Assembly (NCBI RefSeq): GCF_008831285.2
Contig: NC_045147.1
Coordinates: 11,535,427-11,599,426 of the forward strand
Reading direction: 5' to 3'
DNA length: 64,000 nucleotides
DNA from: Nymphaea colorata
Taxonomy: Eukaryota > Streptophyta > Magnoliopsida > Nymphaeales > Nymphaeaceae
In this document: positions 1-12,607 of the stretch, one piece after another
Layout: the number at the start of each line of letters is the position of its first letter
Numbering within the stretch: the first letter of the stretch is position 1
Translations under genes and position numbers: made by a program
The notes under the pieces: model-generated
Databases searched by the model: none
What the model saw: only the letters and a program-made list of their open reading frames with translations
What the model was told of the DNA's origin: nothing

Positions 1-2398
1 CAATAAATATAATAAGTAGGCTTAAGTTTGAATTTTCAAAGTAATTTTATAAGAAAACATTAAATATTTCGACCTGAATATGTAAGCAATAAGCATGTGC
101 TTTTCCCTATTTAATAGTGTTTAATGCCTAACTTCCAAAGAATCCAAACCCTAAGAAAAAAATCTGTAAGCAATTGATCCTTCTGTACTATTGGCATTGG
201 CACTTTTGACCTACTTCATGTGTATCAGGTAATAAGCTTTGATACAAAACAAACAATCTATCGGTGACCTTGGTATCCTTGCACATGAAGTGCACATTAT
301 AGGTAGTTTGGTAATATCTATGTGAAAAAATTGTATAGTATAACATATTTATATTTATATTCTAATAAGAGATGATAAAGATTATGGAAAAAATAAACTA
401 GTTTATAGCTGCCACGGTGCTTTTCTTTAAGTTTAGTGCAGGATATGTCCGTACAATTAAAAATTTCACCATTTCAAAAGAAAATTTTGCTTATATGGTA
501 TATGGATATGTGACCTAATTGAAGTAAGCAAAAAATAACAATTTTCATTTGTGATACATTTTATTTGCCAAATGCAAAAGCACTTTTTTTAATAACTTTT
601 TTTAATACACGAAAGTAACCAACATCTGACTCCAATTTTACAATTATGTGATAAAAATTAACTTTCTTAAAAGCTTATTAATACATAAATTGATAATTAA
701 TATTCTTATAAATATATATATTTTATCATTTTATCCTGAAACTTATGCTTCAATAAGCACCACTTGGAGACTACTCGCTTCACAAGCTTAGTGCAGTATA
801 TTGCTTATGATATAGGTTCAAAAGATTTCAAGTTTTACTAATCTCTTAGAGTTCTAACAAACAAAAATGAAGAAACAAGAAGCAAGAAGAACAGAGAAAA
901 GAGGGAAAAATGATAAAAATTCATAAATGGGAGTAGAAAAGAAAATAGATATATGTTTAGGACTTTAGGTCCTTTTTTGCTCTTATCTTTCCAAGAAAAA
1001 CCATTTCTTGAGAATTTCATAGAAGACAATTTTTAAGAAAAACAATGTAAATTTCCACATCTATCACCCAACAAATTTCTGTTATGATCACTCACGTCGT
1101 GACTCCAGATAAAATTCAGTTTGAATAACAACTAAGTCAATTATCCCTTTTAAGCATTACTTGCATGTATATTTGACTTAATGTACATGACTCCAGAATT
1201 TAAAAAAAAAAAAAAAAAAAAAAGAAAGAATCAGACCAACAGCATTTATGTGTAAATATAGTGGATATACACAGATTAGAATAGATGAGTTTGTAAAATC
1301 AAACCGATTGACCTACTAACCAAATATAATGTGAATCAGGAGGATTAGCTCCCATTGCTTTAAAGCCAATATGGCCAATTTAATATAATATTTTATGAGC
1401 ATATTTAGCTTAAATCAGCAAACAAACAATGCGAGTATATGTTAAAATGAAGAGATCATGCATGATTTCAACCCACTTAGATTTTTCCTGATCAACGTGA
1501 TGAAGAAAGTGATCCATAAAAAATAATAGTTAGCTACAAACATAAAAGTTTCATGTGAACTTGCTTTAGCTGCTTAGCATTTACAATTTGAAAACTAACT
1601 TTAAGGAGAAAAATTGCCATTGTGTTTTTCCACACTTCAAGACTAGCACATAGATATATGAAAAAGTACATAAGTTGACAATGCTAAGATTCAAGCAGGG
1701 AAGGAGGCAAAGCAGTTTTGATAAGCATGCAAATCAAAACAAAAAGGGAAGCAAGCAAACTAGCAAAGCATCCAGCAAACATGAGAGAGATGAAACTCTC
1801 AACAAAGTAGACGTTGTTAAACATGAAGATCGCAATGGACATGCCACCACCGGGACAATGGCAATGTCACCGCATGTAAGACAAAAAAAAGTAAAGAAAA
1901 CATAAGACAAAAACAGTAAAGAAAACACTTAAGGAGAATTCAAGTGAAGAAAATCTCTGGTGTCGAAAGATATAAGCAAATGAAGTGCGTTAATAGTGAA
2001 AAGATTACGCAAATGACAAGCGTTAAAGTTACTATGATACATAAGAACCAGGAACTGATAAAGGAGTTCTGTCCATAGGTTTTGGACTGCTCCAAAAAAA
2101 CACGAGTGGCATGAAGATACCGAACTATCGAAAGGATTTTGCCCTCAATATCATGAGAACGGGAGTCCAATAGCAGACCAAACCCTTGAAATGAACGTGC
2201 ATACCCTCCAACGACAAAAATTTCCAAACAGAAAGAGGAGCTTACCAACATAAGCAAAACATTCAGATAAAACAAGCATTTCAGCATTAACAAAAGCAAG
2301 CGGAGACGAAGCATCAGATAATTGTGCAACAAAGATAAGAGAATCCGAGAGGAATATGTAAAAATCAGATAAAGAAAAAGAAAGGGAAGCGCATTTAC
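1..2398. other. AT-rich DNA, probably intron 2 of the Alfin-like gene
   Basis: No exon could be recognised here. The Alfin-like gene at 2399-2773 needs a third exon (family motif EKENLCLYGF and onward) at lower coordinates on the minus strand. No sequence matching it was seen, so this stretch is most simply the start of a long second intron that runs off the window. It holds a poly(A) run at about 1201-1222. The short open frames in it have no recognisable motifs. Confidence 0.5.
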
Positions 2399-2773
2399 CT
2401 GGATCGCACTGCCGGTAGAAGTCACGAACATCTAAATGAAAAGCAAGAAAATAAAAGGTTAACGTTGAAGACCAAAGTTGGACAAAGTATCAAGAAAGAA
2501 GAAGAAGAAGAAGGATAGCAACAAGCGGAAGGGTCCTCCGGCGCTCCAAGACCGAAGCCGGAGACGACGACGACAGACGATTAAAAACCACAACCGCGTA
2601 GGAAGAAGACGGACCCACAATCATCAATGGCCCATCCAGAAGCCAATAAAAGAATATAAGGAAAAACAAAAAGGAGAAACGAGAAAACCTGTAGTCAGAG
2701 CCTTGACGATTCCAGTCCTTCGGCTCCTGTAATCCCTGAAGACGTCTTCAACGCTTCTGAAAGGACCCTCCAT
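2399..2773 (-). CDS. Alfin-like PHD-finger protein, first two exons only (5' partial gene)
   Basis: Exon 1 is 2773-2689 and exon 2 is 2431-2399, joined by GT-AG with matching phase (1). The ATG at 2773 gives MEGPFRSVEDVFRDYRSRRT, then GIVKALTT; exon 2 adds DVRDFYRQCDP. This is the N-terminal signature of plant Alfin-like proteins (VEEVFRDFKGRRAG..KALTTDVEEFYQQCDP). Exon 2 is only 33 nt, the small second exon I recall as typical of this family. Exon 2 ends with a G, which fits the following Glu of the family motif EKENLCLYG. Family knowledge: these nuclear proteins carry a C-terminal PHD finger that reads H3K4me3 and act in chromatin-linked stress and germination control. The remaining exons, including the PHD finger, are not visible, so either they lie left of the window or the gene is truncated. 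DVRDFYRQ departs somewhat from the usual DVE(E/D)FYQQ. The first exon is preceded by a CT/GA-rich leader (about 2780-2990). Confidence 0.85.
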
Positions 2774-4103
2774 CCTCTCCCTCCCTCCCTCCCTCTCTCT
2801 CTCTGGCGCTCCCTCTCCGGAACCACCACCAAGAAGAAGAAGAAGAAGGGGAGTGAAAGGAGGATAAAAGAGGTGGGGAGGAGGCAGTTAGTGGAGGCGG
2901 CGGGCACCAACTGGAACCTTAGAGAGACCCACAGAAGACATTAATTCGAACGAAAAGACCGGAAGAGGAGATGTCGATTCCCGTCGCCGTGCTCAACAAG
3001 AACAAGAAGAAGAAGGAAGAGTGAAAGGGGAGCTCCGTGATGGCGGTAAAATATTTCCCACATGCAGACAAGGAGAAGCAAATCTCTCTCTTTCTCAATT
3101 CCTTTTCCTTGTGGTTTTTCTCATTTATACTTCGCCCTCATTTCTGTTGGGTGGTGAGGAAGTTGCCTCTCCGTCAAACCCCCATTTTCTCTTCCTTCTT
3201 CGGTTCCCCGGCAGACCTGGTGACCCAAAGCTACAATCGTCCTTAGCTCTAGGCTCGGTCTGAGCCGACCCCTCAACCCACGGGCTGGGCTGGGCTGGGC
3301 TGGGCTGGGTCCGTTGCTATTCGGACAATCTGTCCAACACCCGCCTATTTCAATTTAAATATAACAAGTCATACTCAAGTCATTAAAAAAAAACTTTTTC
3401 TTTAATTTTTAAATGAAAATTTTTCTTCTATCATTATTTAATTCTTAAATTATTTATTGAATCTAGCTACCTTAATAAAGTACAACAGGTCTATTATGCA
3501 TCTCAAACCATAGCATATCTAACAACAATTCTCAAATCCTTGTCCCATGTGAGTGACCTGACTTGGTATGGCCCATTAAGTAATGGGCCAGGGTAGGCCT
3601 GGGCTTTAATAAAATCGAAGGTTGAACCTCGGCTCAAGCCCGGCCCATAACAAGCGGAGTCCTAACTACCCTTAAGAAGCTCAGCCCGATGCCTAGCCTT
3701 AAGTCTCAAGTTTGTTCCATACAAATCAAATCAAGTTAGTGGCAAATCTATTTTTAATTGCCGGCGAAAACAAGGATGCAAAGCTTTTAGTATGCAGCAT
3801 TACTATTTTATCATTTTTAAGTACGTTAAGAAATTATTAATTTTTAAATATTAAAAAAAATTATTATGTATTTGGACAAATGCTTCTTGCCAATTCCATA
3901 AGTAATTGAGTTAAACCACTAAACCAGCCATTTCACCAAATTGGCAGCTTGATTCAATTTCATGCTCCAATTTAGTAACTATAGTTCTCAAGCCTTTTCT
4001 TAGCATCAATATTGATGTTAGGAGTTGGCTTAGGGTGTTAACTAGTTAAAACAACGATAATTTGTCCAAATTTTGGAATAATGATTTTTCTTAATAAACA
4101 ACA
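2774..4103. other. Alfin-like 5' leader/promoter, then intergenic DNA
   Basis: The first about 250 bases are GA/CT-rich, with AAG-rich runs, and probably form the leader and proximal promoter of the minus-strand Alfin-like gene. At about 3280-3310 there is a short pentanucleotide tandem of GGGCT units. At 3570-3660 a GGCCC-rich stretch resembles one near 40.35 kb. The rest is AT-rich with no recognisable gene. Confidence 0.45.
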
Positions 4104-4113
4104 TACCAGAAAC

Positions 4114-4349
4114 CCAGAGGGGTGGTAGCGTATTGTGTGGCAAAGTGGTCCGGCTCTTGTAAGGACTGAGGTTCGAGCTTCAAGTGATCACTGTCACGTC
4201 CCAATGCGCTCTACCTCTGAATCGTAAAAAGTCCCGAAGCATGCTCTATAAAAACCCAAAGGAGCGGGCATAGAGAGGGCAATGGCCTCTCTTAGGGGCG
4301 GTGGAATGAACCACTCGCCCTTAAACTTAAAAAAAAAAAGAAACTAGGC
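4114..4349 (+). mobile_element. tRNA-derived SINE, about 235 bp
   Basis: An internal RNA polymerase III promoter is visible: A box TGGCAAAGTGG at 4138-4148, matching TRGYNNARNGG, and B box GGTTCGAGCTT at 4170-4180, 21 nt further on. The element ends in a poly(A) run (about 4328-4339). It is flanked by an imperfect repeat, TACCAGAAAC (4104-4113) and TACCAGCAAAC (4350-4360), which looks like a target-site duplication. These are the hallmarks of a plant SINE. The A-B spacing is a little short for a tRNA gene, and there is no cloverleaf, so it is not a functional tRNA. It has no coding capacity and would rely on LINE reverse transcriptase. Confidence 0.7.
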
Positions 4350-4360
4350 TACCAGCAAAC

Positions 4361-6889
4361 AAAGTTAGATGAGAATTGTTTTTCCTGAAAGAGACCACTT
4401 TCTAAAGTGGGAGAGAAACCCTTTCATTGGGTTTACCAGTTTCACCCACCATAATGTTTTCAAATGAAGATTTACAGAATTAGGTGCCATTAACAATATT
4501 TAAGACAATTAATAACACATGTAGAGGTTCAATTAAAATCCAATATCCTCAACTTTCTTAACTTTTTACATATAATGGGGAGATTGGCATGCATGCATGT
4601 TGATTAGTGATGTCAATGATCATATTGGAATAAGATATATTTTTTTTTGCCATGTCTTCTTTTTTTGATGTTCGTATGTATATACGGATTAGAATTTGAG
4701 TTTGAATGTGAATGAAGAAAAATATATACCACATTAATTCCAAATTTGAATTCACAAATGTGAATCCAATTTTATATTAACAACTGAACCTGAATCCAGA
4801 CTACATTGTGATGCGTTAAGATACAACTTCCAAAATTTATGGACATCAGTTATAGAATATTTATGTAAAAGCTATATCTAATATGAACCCAAATCCAATT
4901 GGATATTTATTTAAATACAAACCCGAATCCAAATCAGATCAAATGTCATTTCTTAAATCTGAATCTATTCTGATTTCTTAATCAGATAGAACAGATCTAA
5001 ATTGGAGTCTTCTTCTAGATCTACCCACTATCATCACATACTTTGTGGCCAAACACTCAAAAAAAGGGGAGGGGGAAACCATAAGAGCTACACCTAAGCC
5101 TTTCCTCAAGTTTTCATGCTAATTGTTTTTAAGATCCCGCAGTTAAGTTTAATTAGATACACAAATTATACAGTTGTGGATAGATAAATATGTTAGAAGT
5201 TAAGTTGAAACTACATCCAATATATGCAAAATGGCCGGATGCACATTCCAAATTCTACCAGTTTACATTCCATGTAATTTGGAAACTATACAAGTAGCAG
5301 AAAGAACATGAATAAAAGGATGGTACTACTACTAGTTGCCCCCAAACAAGTGGCTCAACCAAATTTACTTTTGTTTTCTTGAGCTAGTTATGGTTTTTTT
5401 GTTCTCATTTAGTAAGTTAGTGTTAGGTAAGGTAGGTCCTTATCCAGGTGTTGAACTTTTTTGGATGGCAAGAGACAAAATTTGATTATAAAATGTATAA
5501 CTTTTTTTTTTTAACTCTTGAATCAAATTTTAGCAAATTGGATTTGTCAAGAACCTGGTGTTCCTTGTGCTAAATTTGGTTTGCAATGAAAAAGTTTACC
5601 AAAAAAACAAAGGTAGTTCTCAAATTGGGTTTAACTCCATAGTTTAAGCATTCTAAGGCCAAATTTGGAGGCAGATTTTAAGTGTCAATCAATCTTGATG
5701 CTTACTCTTCTTTTAACTTAAAAATGTCTTCAACTTAATCCTCAAATTGGGGATGGAAATAGAGGTAGGCCAAACCGCACTTTCTCTCATTCTGGCTTGA
5801 TTCTGTTATGAAAATTAACTTCACTTTGTCTCATAAACCAACTGGTGTAAATTAGAATATGGTGATTTTTTTTTTTAAATATGCTTCCTAGGAAGGCATT
5901 TCATCATAACATTGCATTTTTAAAAACAAATGTTCTTAAAACACGTCATTAAACATCATGTTCTCAAACATGATACTAAGAACACCATGTTCTTGATCTA
6001 GGAAACACAGTATAATTATGTCTACCATTTGATTGCCAAACTTAAAAATAATGTTCATAATAGCACTTGATATATTTTCTGAAGCAAAGACATAATGTTC
6101 TAACATTTAAGTATTAAATAATCAAATTTTTTGATAAAATAGGGTTGGCCCCAGTTAAAAGTTTTCATACTTTTTATTTATTGGTTGCGCATCTATTCGG
6201 CCCCCTAAAGATGAAATCCTACCTCTGCCCCTATTCTTGGAATGTATATGTCTTTTAGGCACATCATGTGTACCAAGAAGACAACCTTCTTCTTGTCAAA
6301 CGCCCTCTAAATGTTTTCATATAAACTTATCTTAACAACTCAAATCCAAGCACAAAAAAAGTACTCCTTCTCTCTCACTCCCTTGCTCCATCACTAATCT
6401 GCTGGGTTCAAGTTGCTTTTTAAAATCCAATTATATAGATGCATAATAACTGTCAAAAATTTAATTAAAGCATAAAAATCATGAAAAACAAATGTATACA
6501 TCAATTTTTATAAGTGAAGGTCAAGGCTTTTACATCTATTGAAAATATAAGAGCCATAAAATCACACTTATTCATCAAAGTTTGATCTCCTTTTGATATA
6601 TAAATTGGACAGTAGGACCTCATTTATGAATTAGAGCTTCTCAAAATGGATATATTCTAAAAGACAATTTTTGTTCATAATAGATCATAGATGGATTTTT
6701 CAATTCTTTTTCGCTCTCCTCCATTCATTTCACTTATGACATGGGGAATGAATCCAACTAATTCTCATTTTGAGACTAGCTTTCAAATTTTCTTTTCTCC
6801 CACTCTTTTACTTGCCCATTCTCACTTCTTTCTTTTTCAATTTTCTTTCTCACAATTGTTCTCTCAAACCAAATATTCACAAATTTTGG

Positions 6890-6923
<34 letters not shown>

Positions 6924-9779
6924 TTTCGTTTGTTTTTGTTGCCGGCATGTCTTGTCTCGTCTAGAAAGCAACCAACTTTGGCATCACAATAAAGTAAAAA
7001 CTAAGTTATGTTACAAAATGAAAATGCCAGTGCAAGTTATAACAAAGGTTCTGAAACCACATGCACTATATACTCTCCTTAAGATCCATTTATTAAGGTG
7101 GAGATGATGGCTATGGAAGGAAAGAAAAAGAAGTCCTTTATTGGGAGTTGATTTTCCACTTGTTTTTTTCCTTGAAAGGATCTCTCTCTCTCTCTGTCCA
7201 CCAAAAAACTGGTTATATACACCACTAAGTGTATAATTTTTTGTGCACTGTCAGTATAATAACCAAAATGCTTCTAATTAGTAAAAAGTGGATCCCCTTC
7301 TACAAGGACAAAAAAAGGATTTTTTTTCTTTGTTTATATATATATATATATACACTTCTTTTCTTTTTTGGTGTTTTTATTCCTTGATAAAAGGATTTTT
7401 AAAGTATTTGCTTTATTGTGTTTTCTTAGCTTGATTTGTACATTAGTACATAATTTGCTTTGGATGAATATTTAAGGTTTTTTTTTTGTCAAAACTTATT
7501 CTTTCTCTAAAGTGAATTTATCTTGGTGGAGAGTAACTAAAAAGTCAAAAAAGATGAAGTCATTTTCCTAACCAATTTCCCTAACAGAATTCTGTATGCA
7601 AGTTGTCATAAGAGAAAAAAAATGAAGATTCATTTTATATAATGTTGAATGACACACAGAGACAAGAAGTTTAGCTGATTTCATCATTTTTTCTATGTTC
7701 CTGCTTCTAGCTAGGATGAATCTATTGCTTATGTAATCTAGGTTGTAGATATGTTGAAATTAAAAGAAGGAGCTCATAAATTGTCATGTGCATTTTCAAT
7801 TGCCCCGTTCCTACGTGTTGATTCATCTTTTCGGCTAAGGAGGCGTCAATTTGAATACATATTGTATCCTTAGTGGGAAAAGACACTCCAAATTGGTCAA
7901 GCCCCTCTCCTTTTTCTCCTTGTCTCTAGGGCCTTAGAATGTTAGGAGCAGGACACATGTCAACTAGAGTATCACACATCTACATTTTACAGTTCAAAAG
8001 AGTAGTAAGCTTTCACCAATCCGATAATATGAGCAGCTACGCTACGCCTCTCAGAGCATCTTGTATTCTTAGTGTTCACATGTCCATTACACTACAGTTA
8101 ATAGTACTAGTTCACATGCTTGAGCATTAAATTTGATTCTTATTATAAGAGAAACTTGTTTGGAACATCAGTGTCACTTAAGTTGCTTTCAAACCAAAGA
8201 GGAAGACATTAATGCTCCACCAATAAAACTTTTTCTCCTATATAGCCAGAAAACAAGTGGAACAAGAGAACCTTGTGCAATATCTGATTATATTTGCGAC
8301 CAATTACCATTAACTCAATGCAAGAGTACCATTTAAGTATGTATGCAAAATATGTTGTGCAAGCAAAGTATGACCACTTAATCTTGGTTGCTAGTAAATA
8401 AACAAGCAGCATGACTACTGAATGTAGCTTGTTAGGGGCGTTTGACAATGAAGACCGCAACAAAATATTTCATGAATATATCTAAAAGATTGAGACAGAT
8501 ATATGTAGTACTATTCACCATATTGTAATATGGATCTGCTGCAAATACTTGAGGTAGGTTGGTGAAATAATTTATTATTGTTCCTCAAACCATCTTAAAG
8601 GGCCGTTAGGTGTTAGGAATAATGTGACAACATTTTGTGAATATGTTTTAAAATTAGAGTAGATTCATTAAACAACAAGTATTATATGCATGAATGCCAA
8701 TGGAGCATATTGTAGTTGACTTAACCACATCTGCTTTTTCGGTTATTCATGTATTCAGATTTAAATACAAAGAAAGAAAAGTCATATCTTCATTAATCTG
8801 AATTTAAAATCTAATTTCACAATCCAAATTTTATTATTACGTTCATATCTAAATCCAAATCCAAATTTTAAACTAAATTTAGCCACTTTCAAAATGTAAA
8901 AATATTATATATAAAATATTTATTTAAAACTAAATCTAGTCTGATCGGATAAGATATGTATATGTATCAGACACTTACATAAAATGCTTATGACACTTTT
9001 ATATATATATATATATTCAGACATCAGCCGGCCATGAAAAAGGACGAGACTCTCAAATAATTTCATTCCACTTCAAGCTGTTTATCATTTCGCTTTTCAT
9101 TGTCAAGTTGTCTAATCTCGTGATTGTCCTTTCCCTCTCGTCAGTCCACTAATAGTTGGGCAACTCAAGTGGAGAGAGAAAAGGGAAGAGTGACTACACT
9201 CCTGTGACTTTGATCTTAATTAATTGAGCAACCACCATAGTAGCATGTCTGTGCCCACATGTGGGCTTCTTTTGATTCGTATGGGCAGTTGCCCCCACAT
9301 AACGATATCCGCTACTTTATCGTATAATCGAATAATTTAAAGTTCTTCCCTTTCCATACGTCTCATTGCTCCCCTGATTTTCAAAAGTTTTGGAAACCCA
9401 TTTATTTTCTCAAAAGAACCTTCATGCTACTCTTATTCAAATACAAAACAAAATATCATTAAGCTCCTCTCAACATTTGAAGCACATCTATTTGCTAGAA
9501 AAACTTGTGTTCTGATTTAAAATTTACAGACGAACATGATCAAGTTCATCCTGACTCTCCCGTCGGCGGAATCTGCGCTCTCGGCAAGAGTACCATTTGC
9601 TTTCCGGCCAACCACATGCACATGCTAAGAGAGAGAGAAGAGAGACAGAAGCACGTGGAGATGAGAAGCCAACAGGTAATAAAAATGCGAACAGGAAGAC
9701 CAACAGGCATAAGACATGCAAAGTAAAATATTATAATTCTTCCTTAGAATAAGACAAGCTAAGCTAAACAAAGAGAGAG
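4361..9779. other. Intergenic AT-rich DNA
   Basis: About 5.4 kb without a recognisable gene. It contains short (TA)n tracts at about 6891-6917, 7336-7351 and 8998-9016, and a short (TC)n run near 7180-7195. A stretch at about 8432 reads AGGGGCGTTTGACAATGAAG, which resembles the terminus of the inverted-repeat elements at 32.2 and 42.1 kb. The 138-aa frame at 6691-7107 runs through a (TA)n tract and has no domain. Nothing here supports a gene. Confidence 0.5.
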
Positions 9780-10151
9780 TCAGGAGAGTGGCTGCTTGGG
9801 AGAGGAGGCTGGAGAGGATCTAAGATTGGTGAGGAGAGAAAGCAAGGCCTGGTTCTGCTGGTTGAGGAGGAGAGCCTTCTGCCTCAGCCGCTCGTTCTCC
9901 TCCATGATGCACCTATTCCTCACCAACAGCCTCACGTTCCTCAGTTGCAGCAGCAACCCCCACCTCCCTCCCCTCATCTTCCTCATCCTTCGTCTCCTGC
10001 ACAAATCAAATCAAGTCCAGAAAATTTAAGACCAATACTAACATAATTGTCGAAGTGGGTCCTCAGAATTCGACTCCCAATACCTCTCAAAGTGGGCCTT
10101 GACCTTGGGTCGCCGGAGTTTCGGCCGGCAAACAGGCGACGTCTGCAGCAT
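9780..10151 (-). CDS. ZPR: LITTLE ZIPPER (ZPR) microprotein, 94 aa
   Basis: Exon 1 is 10151-10084 and exon 2 is 9996-9780, with an AGAG|GTATTG donor, a GTGCAG|GAG acceptor and phase 2. The first ATG (10151) downstream of the TATA box is the chosen start. The N-terminus (residues 1-35) is short and strongly basic (RRRRMRK). Residues about 37-80 form a leucine zipper with the core IMEENERLRQKALLLNQQNQ (residues 53-72), which matches ZPR proteins closely. The C-terminus is a short Ser/Pro tail. Family knowledge: ZPRs are microproteins that pair with the zipper of class III HD-ZIP factors and block their DNA binding, limiting them in meristem and adaxial leaf cells; HD-ZIPIII factors activate ZPR genes in return. 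Length is in the family range (about 65-105 aa). The subtype (ZPR1/2 versus ZPR3/4) is not settled; the basic N-terminus favours ZPR1/2. Confidence 0.9.
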
Positions 10152-10223
10152 GATTCTGCTTCCTCCGGTGCCGGCTGCTTGGTGGAGTTGAATGAACAGA
10201 AGAAGAAGGTGGAGAAGGCAATG

Positions 10224-10231
10224 TATTTATA
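10224..10231 (-). promoter_or_regulatory. TATA box of the ZPR gene
   Basis: On the minus strand the sequence reads TATAAATA, 73 bases before the chosen start codon. That predicts transcription starting near 10190-10200 and a leader of about 45 nt. It also argues against the longer upstream reading frame that would start at 10372, because that ATG lies before the TATA box. Confidence 0.65.
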
Positions 10232-11064
10232 ATATAAAAGCGAAGAAGCGGAAGAAGGGAGAGGCGTAGATGAGGAAGAGATCCGCAATGATGAATGCAT
10301 TGGTTGAAGGCAAGAGCCGCCATCATTACCCCCACCCCCATGGATTGGATCGATCGTCGCTCCCTTCTGCATGATTTTCTTTGCAGCGGTCAGAGAATTA
10401 TGATTCGGACGGACTTCTCACTCCCCTCCGGGCCCATTCTTTTCCCTCCTCCTTTCTTCTTTCAACCGCTCCTTTTTCTCGTCAAAAATCTTCCGTTCAA
10501 ACGAAAACCAAACGAGCTCCTAACGCTCATCAACGAAATAATGTAAATAGATTACGTAACATGAACAGAAGAGCATTAAATTAAGATTCGAATTATACTG
10601 AAACCATGTTCTGACCGCCATTGATGGATCTCAAGTCCATGTTACAGCGCTTCGAGAATTGGGCCTTCTTGGCACCGAGAGCCGGGCTCGCCACTTATTG
10701 CATTCGGGACCGTGCATGAGGAGGATTGATCGGGCGCCCTTGGCCATTGGTAATTTGCTTTCTTCATGTGCAATGATGATGATGATGAGGGTAGAGCAGC
10801 TGGTAGCTGGGCTTTATCCCTGTGAGGACCCAATTTCCCATCTTCTTCGTGTCAGCCCCACGTCACGGCCAACCTCGCTGGTTCTCAGGCCCTCTTCATC
10901 ATGCTGCTTATCCCCCATGGGCTCCACCATGATCGCGCCAACTCGACCCTCCTGGGTCCGGTTCCTGCAGGAGGTGTTGGTTGCGATCATAAGAGCTCCT
11001 CTTCTTGCATGCATGACTCGATCCAGAAAGTTGGCTCGCACATTTAAGTCGACATGCGAGTAGA
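10232..11064. other. ZPR upstream region and moderately GC-rich intergenic DNA
   Basis: This is the upstream promoter of ZPR followed by a region of mixed composition with overlapping open frames on both strands (10659-11063 plus; 10814-11086 minus). None has a recognisable motif, signal peptide or splice-supported extension. I see no gene. Confidence 0.4.
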
Positions 11065-11404
11065 GCTGTACAATTAATCGAGTCAATTCTCGATTGATCT
11101 TTGCTTCACTTGTTTGTGACCGAGCTGAGCCCGAACATAATTCGAAACTTAAGTTTATAAACTAGTCGAATTCAAGTTGATTAAGCTCAAGTAAGCTCGT
11201 TTAATTCCAGTTTTTCTTTTCTTTTTCTTGTAATTTTTAAACTTAAATCCCAACGAAAGAGATCAACATGGTAAGCGACGAGTCGACCTAGAGCAGGGAC
11301 TCAGTCCATCGACTTGAGCTTGAACTAACCTTAGAGTAGGGACTCAGTCCATCGAATTGAGCTTGAGTTGAATCGAGCTGACCATGCTTTGGCTTGTGTA
11401 CAGC
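11065..11404. mobile_element. Short inverted-repeat (MITE-like) element ending in GCTGTACA
   Basis: The left end reads GAGCTGTACAATTAATCGAG. The right end, read on the other strand, reads GGCTGTACACAAGCC, so both ends point GCTGTACA inward about 340 bp apart. The interior is rich in TCGAG/GAGCT words and has no coding capacity. At 11289-11374 it holds a 43-bp tandem duplication (core GGGACTCAGTCCATCGA). A related element lies at 12608-13083. The superfamily is not clear to me; no target-site duplication was established. Confidence 0.45.
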
Positions 11405-12607
11405 CGCGAGCATCATGAGTTAGCATTAAGCCTCGTATTGTGCGATAAATGGTGCCAATTTGTCAGGTTGATCTTAATTTATATTCCTTAATTGTATATA
11501 TTATACATCTTTCTTTAAATCTCCATTTTAATTGCTGAACTTATCAGCTCATTCTGCTGGCACCACATCAACTATGTTTATTAAGAAACAGTACTCTAAT
11601 GTTCTCTTTTATCAATTATCTAATACAATTCCATTCATTTTCTAATATCAAAGGTTAATTATTATTGTATCGCCTAAAATTTCTTGAAAATTTTGCAGAT
11701 ATTCCAATCAACATCCTTTCTCCTGGCTATGTTTATATTTTCAGCCGTCATCCATGTGAACTCGTTCAAGGATGTTTGCATCTTATAACAAAAGAAAGAA
11801 CACTTACTACGTGCAGCAACTGAAGAAATCATTCTTCCACTACAAACTCAAATTCCTAACGAAAGAACGCACGGCTGGAGGAACAAGACAAAGAAAAACA
11901 AAGCAGGCATGCTTGGGCTTGCTAGAAAAAGCAAAGCCACTATTGTGGAATACAATAGCATGAGAGACTCAAGTCAAGGTGACATTCCAAGTAGGACTGC
12001 TTGCTCTGAATCATTTCGGAACATGACCAACATGGCCCATATGACCCACTGCGGCCGCGACACATGGCCGTGTTCCGCAGGCCGGGAGACTGCACCGGTA
12101 CAACTTTAGGCCTAACTCATATGGTCCATGAGAAAAGTCTATACTATGGTCCACTGCATTATATTAATGCCTCATGGGGCCCCAAAGGCATCATTGGGTC
12201 TCCATTTTTGCCTTTATGGCCGCCTTTGGGACATCATTGCTCTGGTTTGAACATAGAAGAAGAGGGGAGTTAGAGGCTCGACAATGATACAAGGGTTTGA
12301 ATTCAAGTTCTTAGTGGCAGATGGTCCAAGCGCACTCACGGGCTGCAAACCGAAATTAAACCGATCATCATGGCCTGGCCTTGGGTTGAACCATGGACCA
12401 GGACCATGTCTGTATGCCATCAGTGGCCACATGAATGGACGGAGCTTTCCATCTTGCACTTAGCCCCGTCGGCACCTTAATTTGAACTTAAGACCTTGTT
12501 TGATTCTTTGGAACCACACCAAATGGCTGGATTTGGTTTCGCCACTCCACCAATTTGTGGCATTCTAGAGATGTGATCTTCATGTCCCGTATTTGCGACT
12601 ACTCCAC
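11405..12607. other. Intergenic DNA
   Basis: AT-rich to mixed DNA between two related inverted-repeat elements. Open frames at 11772-12273 are short, lack motifs and are not supported by splice signals. No gene seen. Confidence 0.4.

Noticed and set aside
4138-4180. tRNA gene
   Set aside because: A and B boxes are present but there is no cloverleaf or anticodon arm; poly(A) end and flanking repeats indicate a SINE.
9983-10372. 129-aa frame joined upstream of ZPR via the CCCAAG|GT donor
   Set aside because: Its ATG lies before the TATA box; the shorter ATG at 10151 with the GAGAG|GTATTG donor gives an in-phase, family-like N-terminus.
10659-11086. Overlapping 134-aa plus and 90-aa minus frames
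   Set aside because: No motif, no splice-supported extension, and mutually antisense.
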